A stretch of DNA of 64,000 nt from an archaeon. GTDB lineage: Archaea > Thermoproteota > Nitrososphaeria > Nitrososphaerales > UBA183. How positions within the stretch are numbered: the stretch's first letter is position 1; each line of letters begins with the position of its first letter. The position numbers and the translations under genes are program-made. This document shows positions 40,756 through 49,847 of this stretch, piece after piece. The stretch lies in assembly GCA_021788415.1 (NCBI GenBank), contig JAJYKR010000002.1:1-64000 (forward strand). Direction: 5' to 3'. A model generated the notes under the pieces. The model was not told where the DNA came from. It searched no databases and saw only the letters and a list, made by a program, of their open reading frames with translations.

Positions 40756-41844
40756 GTGCAGGGTGGAGCCTTGGACTTCTCGGTAGAACCGGCGGGGGTC
40801 CTACGCTCCTACGCATTCTTCGTGGTCGCCCTGATGTTCGGCCTGCCGCTGCTGATCTCCTACTATGCAGTGAGCCAAGGGGGGGCGTCCGGACTTTCTT
40901 CGGTGGCAGTTTACCTTGCCGCTTCGCTCGCGGTGGGCCTGACCCTGCTCCTCCGCAGAGGCAGGCCCAGCAACGCGGACCCTGTGTCTGAGACCGGGGG
41001 CGCTTCGCCCCCCGCCCCGGGAAGAGCGAAAAAGGGCCCTGTCGCCGCGCTCGCATCGGCGACGCTAGCGGTCGTGGCCTTCGGGTCGATGAAGTTCCTG
41101 CTCGCCGCCAGCTACCCGTACCCGTCTTCGCCTGCGGACCTGGCAGGGGGGGTGTACGTCGTCTCCCTTGGAGTCGCCGCAGTCATCGGCATACCGTACC
41201 TCGTCGTCGCCGCCTTCCCATTCCTACGCGCCCCGCTCTCCGAAAGGAGGCTCAGGCTGACGGCATACCTGACAGGGGCGCTCTACTTTGTGACCTACGA
41301 AATCCTCGTCAACGAGATAGTGATCACCGGGTACAACACCGCGCCCGGCAACTTCGTCCAGTCACCCCTCGGCCTGTACCCCTGGGCATACGTGTTCACC
41401 AGCGGGCCGGCGCCGGGGAGCGTGGCGGAGACGGCGATCTACACCCCCTACGTCCTCGTGCAGCTGAACCAGTTCGTCAATTTCATCTTCCAGCCGTTCG
41501 AGCTTGCTCTCGCGGTGGCGATGTCCGTGCTGGTCGCGTCAGCGGTCGTCGCGACCTACAACCTGGTGAGGAGGAGCCAGAGGATGGGAGGCGCCTGCTC
41601 GGCTAGCGCGACGCTGTCAGGTGTGGGCGCTTTCCTCGGGTATACCGCGACCTGCCCTTCCTGCCTGGCGCCGACCCTTGTCTCTGTGGTGTTCGGAGGG
41701 GTGGCAACGGTGCAGGCCGTGTACTCCAACCTCTGGGGCGCCGTGGTCCCCCCGATCGTGAGCGTGGCCGCACTCGCCGTCAGCCTCTACGTCGTCGGCA
41801 GGGGGTACGGACGGACCCCGGCGCCGCCTACCTTCCGGGTATGA
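40756..41844 (+). CDS. Polytopic membrane protein with TCPSC motif
   Basis: 362 residues from GTG 40756, TATA-like GCTTAAATTC about 30 bp upstream. About eight helices. The loop LGYTATCPSCLAPTLVSVVF near the C terminus parallels LFTGCPTCAGLFLAGAL of the protein at 17934, and in both it follows a helix ending in Ala-x-Arg/Asn-x-Leu-x-Arg. The first 130 residues hold three helices and a basic cytoplasmic linker. Function unknown; the Cys pair and context suggest metal or thiol chemistry linked to oxidase assembly. Confidence 0.72.
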   Translation: MQGGALDFSVEPAGVLRSYAFFVVALMFGLPLLISYYAVSQGGASGLSSVAVYLAASLAVGLTLLLRRGRPSNADPVSETGGASPPAPGRAKKGPVAALASATLAVVAFGSMKFLLAASYPYPSSPADLAGGVYVVSLGVAAVIGIPYLVVAAFPFLRAPLSERRLRLTAYLTGALYFVTYEILVNEIVITGYNTAPGNFVQSPLGLYPWAYVFTSGPAPGSVAETAIYTPYVLVQLNQFVNFIFQPFELALAVAMSVLVASAVVATYNLVRRSQRMGGACSASATLSGVGAFLGYTATCPSCLAPTLVSVVFGGVATVQAVYSNLWGAVVPPIVSVAALAVSLYVVGRGYGRTPAPPTFRV

Positions 41845-42145
41845 GGACCTGGAATATCCCTACGAAGAGAAGGTAGCCGACGCCGAGAGACATGACGAGG
41901 CTCGTCACTACCATCGAATACCTGATGAACTTCTGATCCGCCTTCAGGAGCGCGAACGCGAACGCGAAGTTGAGCAGGATCGGCACGCCGGCAATCACTG
42001 CGAAGGGGCCGTAGGCCCCGAGGTAAAGGCCGTAGGTGGACAGAGAGACGCTGGTGTCGAAGCCGAGGGCGGTGAGCCCCATGGCCGCTCCGACCCCGAT
42101 TGCGAGCGACTTCAGGATGGCGCGCTTGGAGACCCCTGCGCTCAA
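41828..42145 (-). CDS. Three-helix membrane protein
   Basis: 105 residues from TTG 42145. Helices lie at about 12-30, 38-64 and 76-100, with a short charged loop LKADQKFIRYS. The 3' end overlaps the convergent gene at 41844 by 17 bp. No motif; function unknown. Confidence 0.6.
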   Translation of the reverse strand: MSAGVSKRAILKSLAIGVGAAMGLTALGFDTSVSLSTYGLYLGAYGPFAVIAGVPILLNFAFAFALLKADQKFIRYSMVVTSLVMSLGVGYLLFVGIFQVLIPGR

Positions 42146-42192
42146 ACTGCAACCGCCGGGGTGAGCGGCTTAATGTGCGTTGAAGGCGCTTC

Positions 42193-42972
42193 TCAGGTCG
42201 TCCCCGCGGCCTGCCCGAGGTCCCTGAGGGCATCCTCGACGTCCTCATTCCCGACCCCGAGGTTCCCCGCCATGAGCTCCGAGGAGGCGCTCGGGTTCGA
42301 CGCCCTGGCCTGGCCGACAAGCTCCCTGAGGTAGTCGTGATAGGTCCTCGCCCCGGGGGCGGCCCACTGCTCTTCAAAGTCCCTGGTGAAGAGGCGAGCG
42401 ACGCTCTCCGATGTCATTGTGTATCCCTTCCTGGTGGGCTCGTTCTTTCCGCTCCGCTCCGGGATTCCGACGAGGACCACCTTGGCGTCAACGCAGGTGT
42501 ACCTCGCGTCGCTGATCAGGACCGAGGGGCTGAACTCCACCCGGGCCCCGCTCTTGGAGTAGAGCCTCCCCATCTTCAGCCTGTCAGGGGCCAGGGGAAG
42601 CAGGTAACGGATTACCACCTTCCGCTTAGAGGCCTCGGCCACCGAGTTCAGTATCTGGCGGATAATCTCCCCTTCCTCGTTCGACGGAGGGCTCCCCGTG
42701 ATGATGCCCACCAGGGTCTTCTGTGACCGCTGGATGGAGTCGATGACCGCGACGAAGTACTCCTGGCGCGTTATGACGTCTGCGACAGAGGAGAAGTGCC
42801 GCATGAGGAGCTCCCTCGACTTCGTCTCTCTCCTGTTCAGGACCAGCAGCGCCAAGGTGGCCACCAGGAGGACCAGCTCCACGACCAGAAGGAGGACTTG
42901 CAGGGTCCCGTTGTCTATCGGCAGAGCCTGCAGAATGCCGTCCAAGCCCAACGCCACGCCAGTACGATTCAC
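42193..42972 (-). CDS. Membrane-tethered PLD-like/TrmB-type sensor domain protein
   Basis: 259 residues from GTG 42972. One N-terminal helix (about 22-45) is followed by a soluble domain with a parallel beta pattern: QKTLVGIITGSPPSNEEGE, KVVIRYLLPLAPDR, VEFSPSVLISDARYTCVDAKVVLVGIP and SVARLFTRDFEEQW. This resembles the PLD-fold regulatory domain found after the HTH in archaeal TrmB-like regulators, but there is no HTH and no HxK motif, so no phospholipase activity is expected. It may sense a ligand at the membrane. Divergent from tyrS. Confidence 0.6.
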   Translation of the reverse strand: MNRTGVALGLDGILQALPIDNGTLQVLLLVVELVLLVATLALLVLNRRETKSRELLMRHFSSVADVITRQEYFVAVIDSIQRSQKTLVGIITGSPPSNEEGEIIRQILNSVAEASKRKVVIRYLLPLAPDRLKMGRLYSKSGARVEFSPSVLISDARYTCVDAKVVLVGIPERSGKNEPTRKGYTMTSESVARLFTRDFEEQWAAPGARTYHDYLRELVGQARASNPSASSELMAGNLGVGNEDVEDALRDLGQAAGTT

Positions 42973-43058
42973 CTGTCGCCTGAAAAGCGTTCCCGACGGG
43001 CCACCTGGGCCTCGCGGCCAACTGTTTTAATCGACAGGAAGGGGGCGTAGCGCCACCC

Positions 43059-44147
43059 TTGGACGTCGACACCCGGCTCGGGCTGATCAGGCAGGTCGGC
43101 GAGGAGATCATCACCGAGACGGAGCTCAGGTCCCTGCTGGAGGCGAAGGCCCACCCCAGCGCCTACGATGGGTTCGAACCGAGCGGCCTTGCCCACCTCC
43201 CCTTCGGAGTGCTTCGCCCCATCCTCGTCGACGACATGCTGAAGGCGGGGGTCAGGATGAAGCTCTGGATCGCCGACTGGTTCGCCTGGGTCAACAACAA
43301 GATGGGGGGAGACCTTGAGAAGATCCAGCAGGTGGGGCGGTACTTCGTCGAGGTCTGGAAGGCGGCCGGGGTCGACATGACCAAGGTCGACGTGCTCTGG
43401 ACCAGCGACGCAGCAAGGGAGGAGGAGTACTGGAAAAGGGTGGTGACCGTGGCCCAGAACTCCACCCTGGCCCGTGCGCAGAGGGCGCTCACCATCGCCG
43501 GCAGGACCAGCAAGGAGGCGCTGCAGGCCGCGCAGCTGTTCTATCCGATGATGCAGGTGGCTGACATCTTCTGGCTCGACGTCGACATCTGCCAGCTGGG
43601 GCTGGACCAGAGGAGGGCGAACATTCTCGCCAGGGAGATCGCCGACAAGATGAAGTGGAAGAAACCGGTGGCCGTCCACCACCACATGCTCATCGGCCTC
43701 GAGGGGAAGAAGGAGCCGGAAGGCTACGACGAGAACAGCGCCCTCGACGCCGAGATAGCGAGCAAGATGAGCAAGAGCAAGCCTGAGACGTCCATCTTCG
43801 TCCACGACGGCCCCGAAGTGATAGCCAGGAAGATCAACTCAGCCTACTGCCCGCCCAAGGTGGTCGAGGGGAACGCGCTCACGGAGTACTCGAAGTACAT
43901 AGTCTTCAGGAAGCGGAAGTCAATGCTGATAGAACGTCCTGAGAAGTACGGGGGCAACGTGGAGTACTTCTCCTATGGGGAGCTGGCGGACGCCTTTGTG
44001 TCGGGGAAGCTCCACCCTGCCGACCTGAAGAAGGGAGTGGCCGCGTCCTTGGACGAGATAATCCGGCCGATCAGAGACCACTTCGAGAAGGACCCGGCCG
44101 CGCGAAGGCTCTACGAGGCGGTCAGGTCCACCGAGGCGACCAGGTAG
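43059..44147 (+). CDS. tyrS: Tyrosyl-tRNA synthetase (archaeal type)
   Basis: 362 residues from TTG 43059, TATA-like GTTTTAATC about 30 bp upstream. DGFEPSGLAHLPFG aligns with the GFEPSGxIHLGH region; the HIGH box is degenerate (HLPF). The Tyr-binding part YPMMQVADIFWLDVDICQLG follows, then SKMSKSKP and INSAYCPPKVVEGN. It charges tRNA-Tyr, the intron-bearing gene of which lies at 17789. KMSKS is intact, so it is likely active despite the altered first motif. Confidence 0.93.
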   Translation: MDVDTRLGLIRQVGEEIITETELRSLLEAKAHPSAYDGFEPSGLAHLPFGVLRPILVDDMLKAGVRMKLWIADWFAWVNNKMGGDLEKIQQVGRYFVEVWKAAGVDMTKVDVLWTSDAAREEEYWKRVVTVAQNSTLARAQRALTIAGRTSKEALQAAQLFYPMMQVADIFWLDVDICQLGLDQRRANILAREIADKMKWKKPVAVHHHMLIGLEGKKEPEGYDENSALDAEIASKMSKSKPETSIFVHDGPEVIARKINSAYCPPKVVEGNALTEYSKYIVFRKRKSMLIERPEKYGGNVEYFSYGELADAFVSGKLHPADLKKGVAASLDEIIRPIRDHFEKDPAARRLYEAVRSTEATR

Positions 44148-44161
44148 CCCCCGGGCGCAAG

Positions 44162-44905
44162 ATGCCACCACGCGGACGCGCGAGGACCCGGTTCATCGCC
44201 GACGCCATGCTCGGCTCCCTGTCCAGGAAGCTGAGGGCCCTGGGCTTCGACACGACATATTACAGGGCAGGGGACGACACGGGTCTCCTGGAGGCCGCGG
44301 GGCGGGAGGGGAGAATACTGCTCACCTCCGACCGGGAGCTCGCCGGCCGAGCCGCCTCGAAGGGCCGGCTAGCCTTCCACCTGACGGAGAGGAGCGACGG
44401 GGCCAGGGTGTCCGCGATAGCCAGGGCGTGCGAAGTGAACGGGGTCCCGCTGCTAAGGGGCGCCCCCCTCTGCTCGATGTGCGGCGGCGAGCTGGAGACG
44501 CTCGGGAGGGCCGAGGTTGCGGGGAAGGTCCCACCTTCGGTGGAGCGAAGGCACCGCCTCTTCTTCAGGTGCGTCGGCTGCGGAAGGCTGTATTGGCGCG
44601 GGAGCCACTGGAAAAAGTTAAGGTCGCTCGCCCGCCGCCTGAACCAGGACCTCGTTGCCACTCACATCGGCCGACGGAAGGCGGGCCGTGCTCCTCGCCA
44701 GGGACGTCCTCGAGGCTCACGTCCTGGGAAACCGCGGCGAGAGCGTGCGAAAGCTCCCCCCAGTGTTCTCCGAAAAGAGGGGGGTCTTCGTGACACTCAA
44801 CAAGCTGGAGGCTGGGGTCAAGAGCCTGAGGGGATGCATAGGCTACTCGGAGCCTGTCAAGCCCCTCGGGGAAGCGATCAAGGACGTCGCCGTTTACGCC
44901 TCTGA
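44162..44905 (+). CDS. Mut7-C RNase-domain protein with a run-on C terminus
   Basis: 247 residues from ATG 44162. The first 165 match the Mut7-C fold: FIADAMLGSLSRKLRALGFDT with the catalytic Asp, LLTSDRELAGRA, and a zinc ribbon LCSMCGG ... FRCVGCGRLYWRGSHW. These PIN-related nucleases end soon after the ribbon. Here no stop occurs, and the frame runs 251 bp into the next gene in another phase, giving a basic low-complexity tail. The tail is either real overprinting or the result of a lost stop or frameshift near 44640-44660. Confidence 0.82.
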   Translation: MPPRGRARTRFIADAMLGSLSRKLRALGFDTTYYRAGDDTGLLEAAGREGRILLTSDRELAGRAASKGRLAFHLTERSDGARVSAIARACEVNGVPLLRGAPLCSMCGGELETLGRAEVAGKVPPSVERRHRLFFRCVGCGRLYWRGSHWKKLRSLARRLNQDLVATHIGRRKAGRAPRQGRPRGSRPGKPRRERAKAPPSVLRKEGGLRDTQQAGGWGQEPEGMHRLLGACQAPRGSDQGRRRLRL

Positions 44906-45269
44906 AGACCCCCGTTTTCCATACCCTGTGCAGCCTGACGAGCTTGGGAGCATAGTCGTCGAAGTGAGCGTGCTCACGCTCCCCCGCGAGGTGAAAGCCC
45001 CAAGTCGCACGGACCTCCCTGCCATGGTCAGGCTCGGGGTGGACGGGGTGGTCGTTTCGAACAGGTTCGCGAGCGGGCTGTTCCTCCCCCAGGTCGCGAC
45101 CGAGCAGGGGTGGGACCATGAAACATACCTGTCGGAGGCGTGCATCAAGGCAGGGCTCCCGCCGGACGCCTGGCTCAGCAGCGGCACGAAGGTCGAGGTC
45201 TTTCAGGCCGAAGTCTTCGGGGAAGTGTCGCCGAGAGGCGAGGTCGTCAGGACGGGCCAGGAGGAATAG
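44655..45269 (+). CDS. AMMECR1-family protein
   Basis: 204 residues from TTG 44655, inside the 3' end of the Mut7-C frame. The family motif LRGCIGY occurs in VKSLRGCIGYSEPVKPL; other typical parts are VFVTLNKLEAG, DPRFPYPVQPDELGSIVVEVSVL and FLPQVATEQGWDHETYLSEAC. AMMECR1 proteins are conserved in archaea and eukaryotes; the biochemical role is not settled (a radical SAM partner, MEMO1, is often adjacent, but not here). The next gene starts directly after the stop. Confidence 0.93.
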   Translation: MPLTSADGRRAVLLARDVLEAHVLGNRGESVRKLPPVFSEKRGVFVTLNKLEAGVKSLRGCIGYSEPVKPLGEAIKDVAVYASEDPRFPYPVQPDELGSIVVEVSVLTLPREVKAPSRTDLPAMVRLGVDGVVVSNRFASGLFLPQVATEQGWDHETYLSEACIKAGLPPDAWLSSGTKVEVFQAEVFGEVSPRGEVVRTGQEE

Positions 45270-46436
45270 ATGAGGGTCTACATCGGGTGCTTCGGTTCCG
45301 GACTGGGGCACGCGACAAGGATGCTCGAGATCGCCAAGGAGCTGGAGGCGAGGGGGGCCCAGCTCCAATTCTCGTCGTCCGGGGAGGTGGCTTCGCTCAT
45401 AGAAAAGAAGGGATACCGGTGCAACACCATCCCCCTGGCCGACGTCAGGTACTCCGACGAAGGGGAGTTCCAAGTGAAGGAAACGATCCTCGACTCCCCA
45501 TCGATCATGGCGCGCACAGACAGGCAGTTCTTCTCTGAGCTGGCCAACATCGGCAGGTTCGGGGCCGACGCCGTGCTCAGCGACTCCGCCCTGCCCACCG
45601 CCCTGGCGGGGAAGCTCCGCCGCCTCCCCACCTACACTGTCCTCAACCAGCTGAACCTCACCAGCTCCCACGGGCGGCAGGGCGCCCTCTCCAGGCTCTT
45701 CTCGGTGGGGATGTCTGCGGCCATGGGCAAGCTCTGGGAGCTCAGCGACCGGGTCTTCCTCCCGGACCTGCCCCCCCCTTACACGATAAGCGAGAAGAAC
45801 CTATGGGGGAGCGGAGTGGAGAACACCCACTACGTGGGGTTCATCGCCCCCAGGGAAAGGAGCGCCCCCGACGCGGCGGCCGCCGAGTTCGTCCGCGACG
45901 AAAGGCCGAAGGTGTTCTGGCAGGTGTCAGGACCCCCAATGACGAGGACGGCCTTCCTCGACGCAGCCCTGAAGCTCGGCGAAGCCATGTCTGACGAGTT
46001 CGCCTTCGTGGTCTCCGCGGGGGACCCCAAGGGCAGCACCTCCCCGCAGAGGTTGGGCAGGCTTTGGTACTATGAATGGTGCGACATAGCGGACCTGTAC
46101 TTCGGGTCCTGCGACGTGGTTGTATCGCGGGCGGGACATGGGACCATAGCCCAGGCGATCTTGTCGTCCAAGCCGATGCTGCTGGTCCCAATCCCGAAGC
46201 AGCCAGAGCAGGAAGGCAACGCAGACAAGGCTTCTCGGCTCGGGGTCTCGGTAACCGTCGAGCAGGAGACGCTCACCCAAGATACCGCGAGGAGTGCGCT
46301 GCGCACCCTTGTCGGCGGCCCCTTCCCCGGGAGGGCGGAACGGGTCCGCGAAATCGCTTCGAGGTACGACGCCCTGTCTGCGATCGTTTCGGCGATGGAG
46401 GCGGGTGTCAGGCGAGGCCGTCGAGGACCCCGCTGA
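45270..46436 (+). CDS. MurG/UGT-like glycosyltransferase (GT-B fold)
   Basis: 388 residues from ATG 45270, directly after the AMMECR1 stop. GCFGSGLGHATRMLEIAKEL is the N-terminal Gly-rich loop, and the C domain carries SRAGHGTIAQAILSSKPMLL with PKQPEQEGNADKASRLG, the nucleotide-sugar site of GT28/MurG-type enzymes. It probably transfers a sugar to a lipid or protein acceptor on the cytoplasmic face. Acceptor unknown. The last 29 bp overlap the convergent ThiI-like gene. Confidence 0.85.
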   Translation: MRVYIGCFGSGLGHATRMLEIAKELEARGAQLQFSSSGEVASLIEKKGYRCNTIPLADVRYSDEGEFQVKETILDSPSIMARTDRQFFSELANIGRFGADAVLSDSALPTALAGKLRRLPTYTVLNQLNLTSSHGRQGALSRLFSVGMSAAMGKLWELSDRVFLPDLPPPYTISEKNLWGSGVENTHYVGFIAPRERSAPDAAAAEFVRDERPKVFWQVSGPPMTRTAFLDAALKLGEAMSDEFAFVVSAGDPKGSTSPQRLGRLWYYEWCDIADLYFGSCDVVVSRAGHGTIAQAILSSKPMLLVPIPKQPEQEGNADKASRLGVSVTVEQETLTQDTARSALRTLVGGPFPGRAERVREIASRYDALSAIVSAMEAGVRRGRRGPR

Positions 46437-47391
46437 CGTCAGCCGTCTTCCCTCCAAAGGTCCTCAGCCCCGGCGTCCCGGCTGCCTCTGCGCCCCAGTC
46501 GGTCAGCCTGTCGTCGCTCTTCAACCCGAGCGCGGCGAACTGGGACTCGAAGGACTCCTCAGGCATCATGTAGAGCGGGCTCAGGACCTTCGACCCCAGC
46601 AGGGCAGGCGCAGGCCTCCCTGCCGTGAACCCGCCGAACACCTGTTCCTTGCACTTGGCGACGACCTTCGAGAGGCGCCCGGCAGCGGACCCTCCCCCCT
46701 CCGCGAGTGTCAGTGAGAGCCCGCGCGGGTCTGCTCTGTTGGAAAGCTCGGCATACAGCCTGGCCGCCGCCATGGTGCTCTCTTCCCCTGTCGGCGCATG
46801 CACCAACTTCACCCTGAACCCCAGAAGGACAGCGTTCCAGGCGAGCACCGAGCTGTGCACCCCCCCTGAGACCAGGCAGACGACCTTTTCGTCCCCCATG
46901 GGCGAGCCGCCGGGACCGACGGCGACCTCGACCCCCACCGCGCCCTTCTCTCCGTCCAGGGCCGCCCTGAACCTCACTTTGGCCCCCTCGTTGACCGCCC
47001 TCGCCCCCTTGACTTCTTCGAGCATCGCAGATGTCACCGCCCCTGCGAGGTCAGAAGACCTTCCCCGCCCAGAAGCTTCCGCCTTCACCGAAAACCTGTA
47101 GCCGCGCCTGAGGTAGTTGGCCGCGAGCGCCGCAGAGACCTTCGCCACTTCCCCAGGGCCGCCTACGGTGTACCCGGCCGCCGTCCAGGCGATGCCGGGC
47201 ATGTTCTCGAAGATCGAGCACGCTCCGACCGGCTCCGGCCCTGTCAGGACCAGAGAGCCCCCCACCGAGCTGACTCTCGCCCTCACACCCCTCTCCTTCA
47301 GGACGTGCTGCACCGACGACCGCAGGTCCGTGGCGTTCCCTCTCCCGGTCCATCTCAGTATCGCTGCCCTCTTTGTCATGAAATGTTCCAT
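46408..47391 (-). CDS. Degenerate ThiI-like protein (THUMP plus PP-loop)
   Basis: 327 residues from ATG 47391; TATA-like GTTAAAGG lies about 25 bp upstream, so the longer open frame to 47565 is not used. A THUMP-like half (RRGYRFSVKAEASGRGRSSD, VNEGAKVRFRAALDGE) precedes a PP-loop domain with CLVSGGVHSSVLAW. The ThiI box SGGxDS is SGGVHS here: the Asp is His. It is shorter than ThiI at 19861. It probably binds RNA and perhaps ATP, but sulfur transfer activity is doubtful. Confidence 0.72.
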   Translation of the reverse strand: MEHFMTKRAAILRWTGRGNATDLRSSVQHVLKERGVRARVSSVGGSLVLTGPEPVGACSIFENMPGIAWTAAGYTVGGPGEVAKVSAALAANYLRRGYRFSVKAEASGRGRSSDLAGAVTSAMLEEVKGARAVNEGAKVRFRAALDGEKGAVGVEVAVGPGGSPMGDEKVVCLVSGGVHSSVLAWNAVLLGFRVKLVHAPTGEESTMAAARLYAELSNRADPRGLSLTLAEGGGSAAGRLSKVVAKCKEQVFGGFTAGRPAPALLGSKVLSPLYMMPEESFESQFAALGLKSDDRLTDWGAEAAGTPGLRTFGGKTADVSGVLDGLA

Positions 47392-47470
47392 GCTACCCCG
47401 CCGTGGCCCCTTTAACGTTGGGGAGGCTCCCCGCATCACGCTTTTAGCACGTGCAGGAGCGCCCTCCACC

Positions 47471-48766
47471 GTGAAAGGTTTCGTGGTGGCGACCGCGGCC
47501 GACGTGCTCGCCGGCAGGTCTCCTGTCTCGGTCGAGGTCAGGGGGTGGGTCGCGCGTAAGCACACCGTTGGGGGCCTGGTGTTCGTGCAGGTCAGGGACG
47601 GCTCCGGCTACGTGCAGGTGTCTGCCAGGAAGGGGACCTCGGACGCCGCCTTCGAGGGCGCCCGCAGGTCGACGAAGGAGTCGGCTGTCGTGGTCAGAGG
47701 CGAGGTCCGGGACGACGGGAGGGCCCCCGGAGGGAAGGAGATCTCAGCCAAGGAGTTCGAAGTGGTGGCGCCCGCTGAGAGCTGGCCCATTACCAAGACG
47801 GCGGCGAAGTCGGCCTCGTTCCTCTTCGACAAGCGGCACCTCAGCATTAGGGGTCCCAAGGCGATAGCCTCGATGAGGATCAGGGCCGAGGTCATAGGCG
47901 CTGCCTTCGACTACTTCAGGGAGAGCGGGTTCCAGCTCATCAGCGCGCCCACCTTCGTGCAGGCCGCGGTTGAGGGCGGGTCGACCCTCTTCTCCTTGGA
48001 CTACTTCGGCAAGCAGGCGAACCTCAGCCAGAGCGCCCAGTTCTACGAGGAGGCTGCGCTCCCTGCCCTGCAGAAGGTCTGGATCTTCCAGCCCGCCTTC
48101 AGGGCTGAGAAGTCCAAGACGGCGAAGCACCTGACTGAATTCTGGATGATAGAGGCGGAGCAGGCGTTCGCAGAGCAGGCAGAGAACATGAAGGTGCAGG
48201 AGGAGTTGCTGTCGAAGATGGTGGAGCGGGTGATCGCGAACAGGCAGGCGGAGCTCAAGATACTGGGGCGCACCCTGAAGCAGCCCCAACTCCCATTCCC
48301 CCGGCTCACCTATGACGAAGCCAGGTCGATAGCGGAGAAGAGCGGCTTCCCATTCGAGTGGGGGGACGACCTGCCCACCGAAGCCGAGAGGGCGATCAGC
48401 TTGACCCAGGACTCCCCCTTCTTCATCACCGACTACCCGCTCAGCGCGAGGTCCTTCTATCACATGACCTACCCGGACAGGCCGAAGGTGACAAAGTCCG
48501 CCGACCTGATCGCACCCGAAGGAGTCGGGGAACTTGCCACCGGGGGCCAGAGGATTCATGACTACCACGAGCTCATGAGCAGGATCGAGGGCCAGGACCT
48601 CCCCAGAGAGTCGTTCACCTGGTACCTGGAGCTCAGGAAGTACGGCATGCCCCCACACTCCGGCTTCGGCATAGGGGTAGAAAGGTCCACAAGGTGGATA
48701 GCGGGGCTGAAGCACATCAGGTCTGCCAGCCTCTTTCCACGGACACTTTCACGCATCTCTCCCTAG
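47471..48766 (+). CDS. asnS: Asparaginyl-tRNA synthetase (class IIb; AspRS-like alternative)
   Basis: 431 residues from GTG 47471, TATA-like GCTTTTAGC about 28 bp upstream. The frame is open far upstream, but that part only mirrors the ThiI-like gene. An OB-fold anticodon domain (VEVRGWVARKHTVGGLVFVQ) precedes the class-II core: motif 2 FRAEKSKTAKHLTEFWMIEAE and motif 3 GFGIGVERSTRW. The Trp and Met in EFWMIE favour AsnRS over AspRS. It charges tRNA-Asn. Confidence 0.82.
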   Translation: MKGFVVATAADVLAGRSPVSVEVRGWVARKHTVGGLVFVQVRDGSGYVQVSARKGTSDAAFEGARRSTKESAVVVRGEVRDDGRAPGGKEISAKEFEVVAPAESWPITKTAAKSASFLFDKRHLSIRGPKAIASMRIRAEVIGAAFDYFRESGFQLISAPTFVQAAVEGGSTLFSLDYFGKQANLSQSAQFYEEAALPALQKVWIFQPAFRAEKSKTAKHLTEFWMIEAEQAFAEQAENMKVQEELLSKMVERVIANRQAELKILGRTLKQPQLPFPRLTYDEARSIAEKSGFPFEWGDDLPTEAERAISLTQDSPFFITDYPLSARSFYHMTYPDRPKVTKSADLIAPEGVGELATGGQRIHDYHELMSRIEGQDLPRESFTWYLELRKYGMPPHSGFGIGVERSTRWIAGLKHIRSASLFPRTLSRISP

Positions 48767-48803
48767 CGCAGACTTATCTACCTGAAGACGTTCGCGGGGA
48801 CCG

Positions 48804-49802
48804 TTGCCTGAAACTGAGACCAACGAAGAGCTCGAACTTGACACCCTCCCAGGCGTCGGGCCGGCTACGAAGCAGAAACTGAAGGATGCCGGCATAGCGA
48901 CGATACTGGACCTCGCCACCTCGGGGCCGATGGACATAGCCGAAGCGGTAGACATCGACGTCTCGAAGGCCGTCGAACTGAACAACAAGGCGCGCAAGAA
49001 GCTGGTCGAGCTAAACCGCCTCGAGCCAGACTTCATCAACGCAGCCGACCTCCTGGTCAAGAGGAAGGCCATAGACAGGGTCTCCACGGGCTCGAAGAAC
49101 CTGGACGACCTCCTCGGGGGAGGCATAGAGACCTGGGCCATGACCGAGTTCTACGGCGAGTTCGGGTCGGGGAAGAGTCAGGTCTGCCACACGCTGAGCG
49201 TGATGGTGCAGGCGCCCAGGGGGGAGGGGGGCCTCGACGCAGGGGCGATCTACGTTGACACCGAAGGCACCTTCAGGCCCGAAAGGATCGCAGAGATAGC
49301 CGAGGCGAGGGACATGGACCCCGAGAAGATCCTCTCGCGCATAACAGTGGCCAGGGCCTACAACAGCGCGCACCAGGAGCTGATTGTCAAAGACCTCGGC
49401 AGGATAATCGAGCCCAACAAGGTGAAGCTTGTGATATTGGACAGCGCAGTCGCCCACTACAGGGCCGAGTTCCTCGGCAGAGGGACCCTCTCGGAGCGGC
49501 AGCAGCGTCTCAACCGTTTTATGCACCAGCTTCTCAGGACGGCAGAGATCTACAACATAGCGGTCGTGGTCACGAACCAGGTGCAGGCGGCCCCTGACTC
49601 TTTCTTCGGGGACCCCACCAGGCCCACGGGAGGCCACGTGGTCGCGCACACCAGCACCTACAGGGTGTACCTCCGGAAGGCTGCGAAGAACCGCATAGCG
49701 AGGATGGTGGACAGCCCCTACCACCCTGAACGGGACGCCGTCTTCCTCCTGGACGAAAAGGGGGTCGACGACCCGTCGGAAGAGACTTCCCGAAAGAAGT
49801 AG
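48804..49802 (+). CDS. radA: RadA recombinase
   Basis: 332 residues from TTG 48804. A helix-hairpin-helix N domain (LPGVGPATKQKLKDAG) precedes the RecA core with Walker A GEFGSGKSQ, Walker B VKLVILDSAVA and the L2 region FGDPTRPTGGHVVAH. The polymerisation motif is present in the linker (FINAADLL). It forms filaments on single-stranded DNA and drives strand exchange. It starts 37 bp after asnS; a surface-protein gene follows with its own strong TATA box. Confidence 0.97.
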   Translation: MPETETNEELELDTLPGVGPATKQKLKDAGIATILDLATSGPMDIAEAVDIDVSKAVELNNKARKKLVELNRLEPDFINAADLLVKRKAIDRVSTGSKNLDDLLGGGIETWAMTEFYGEFGSGKSQVCHTLSVMVQAPRGEGGLDAGAIYVDTEGTFRPERIAEIAEARDMDPEKILSRITVARAYNSAHQELIVKDLGRIIEPNKVKLVILDSAVAHYRAEFLGRGTLSERQQRLNRFMHQLLRTAEIYNIAVVVTNQVQAAPDSFFGDPTRPTGGHVVAHTSTYRVYLRKAAKNRIARMVDSPYHPERDAVFLLDEKGVDDPSEETSRKK

Positions 49803-49847
49803 GAAATCTCTTTTATATGGAGAACCGAGCGCCTTCCGACGTCTCGC

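Noticed and set aside
42193..42972. Active phospholipase D
   Set aside because: The fold pattern is PLD-like but there is no HxK motif.
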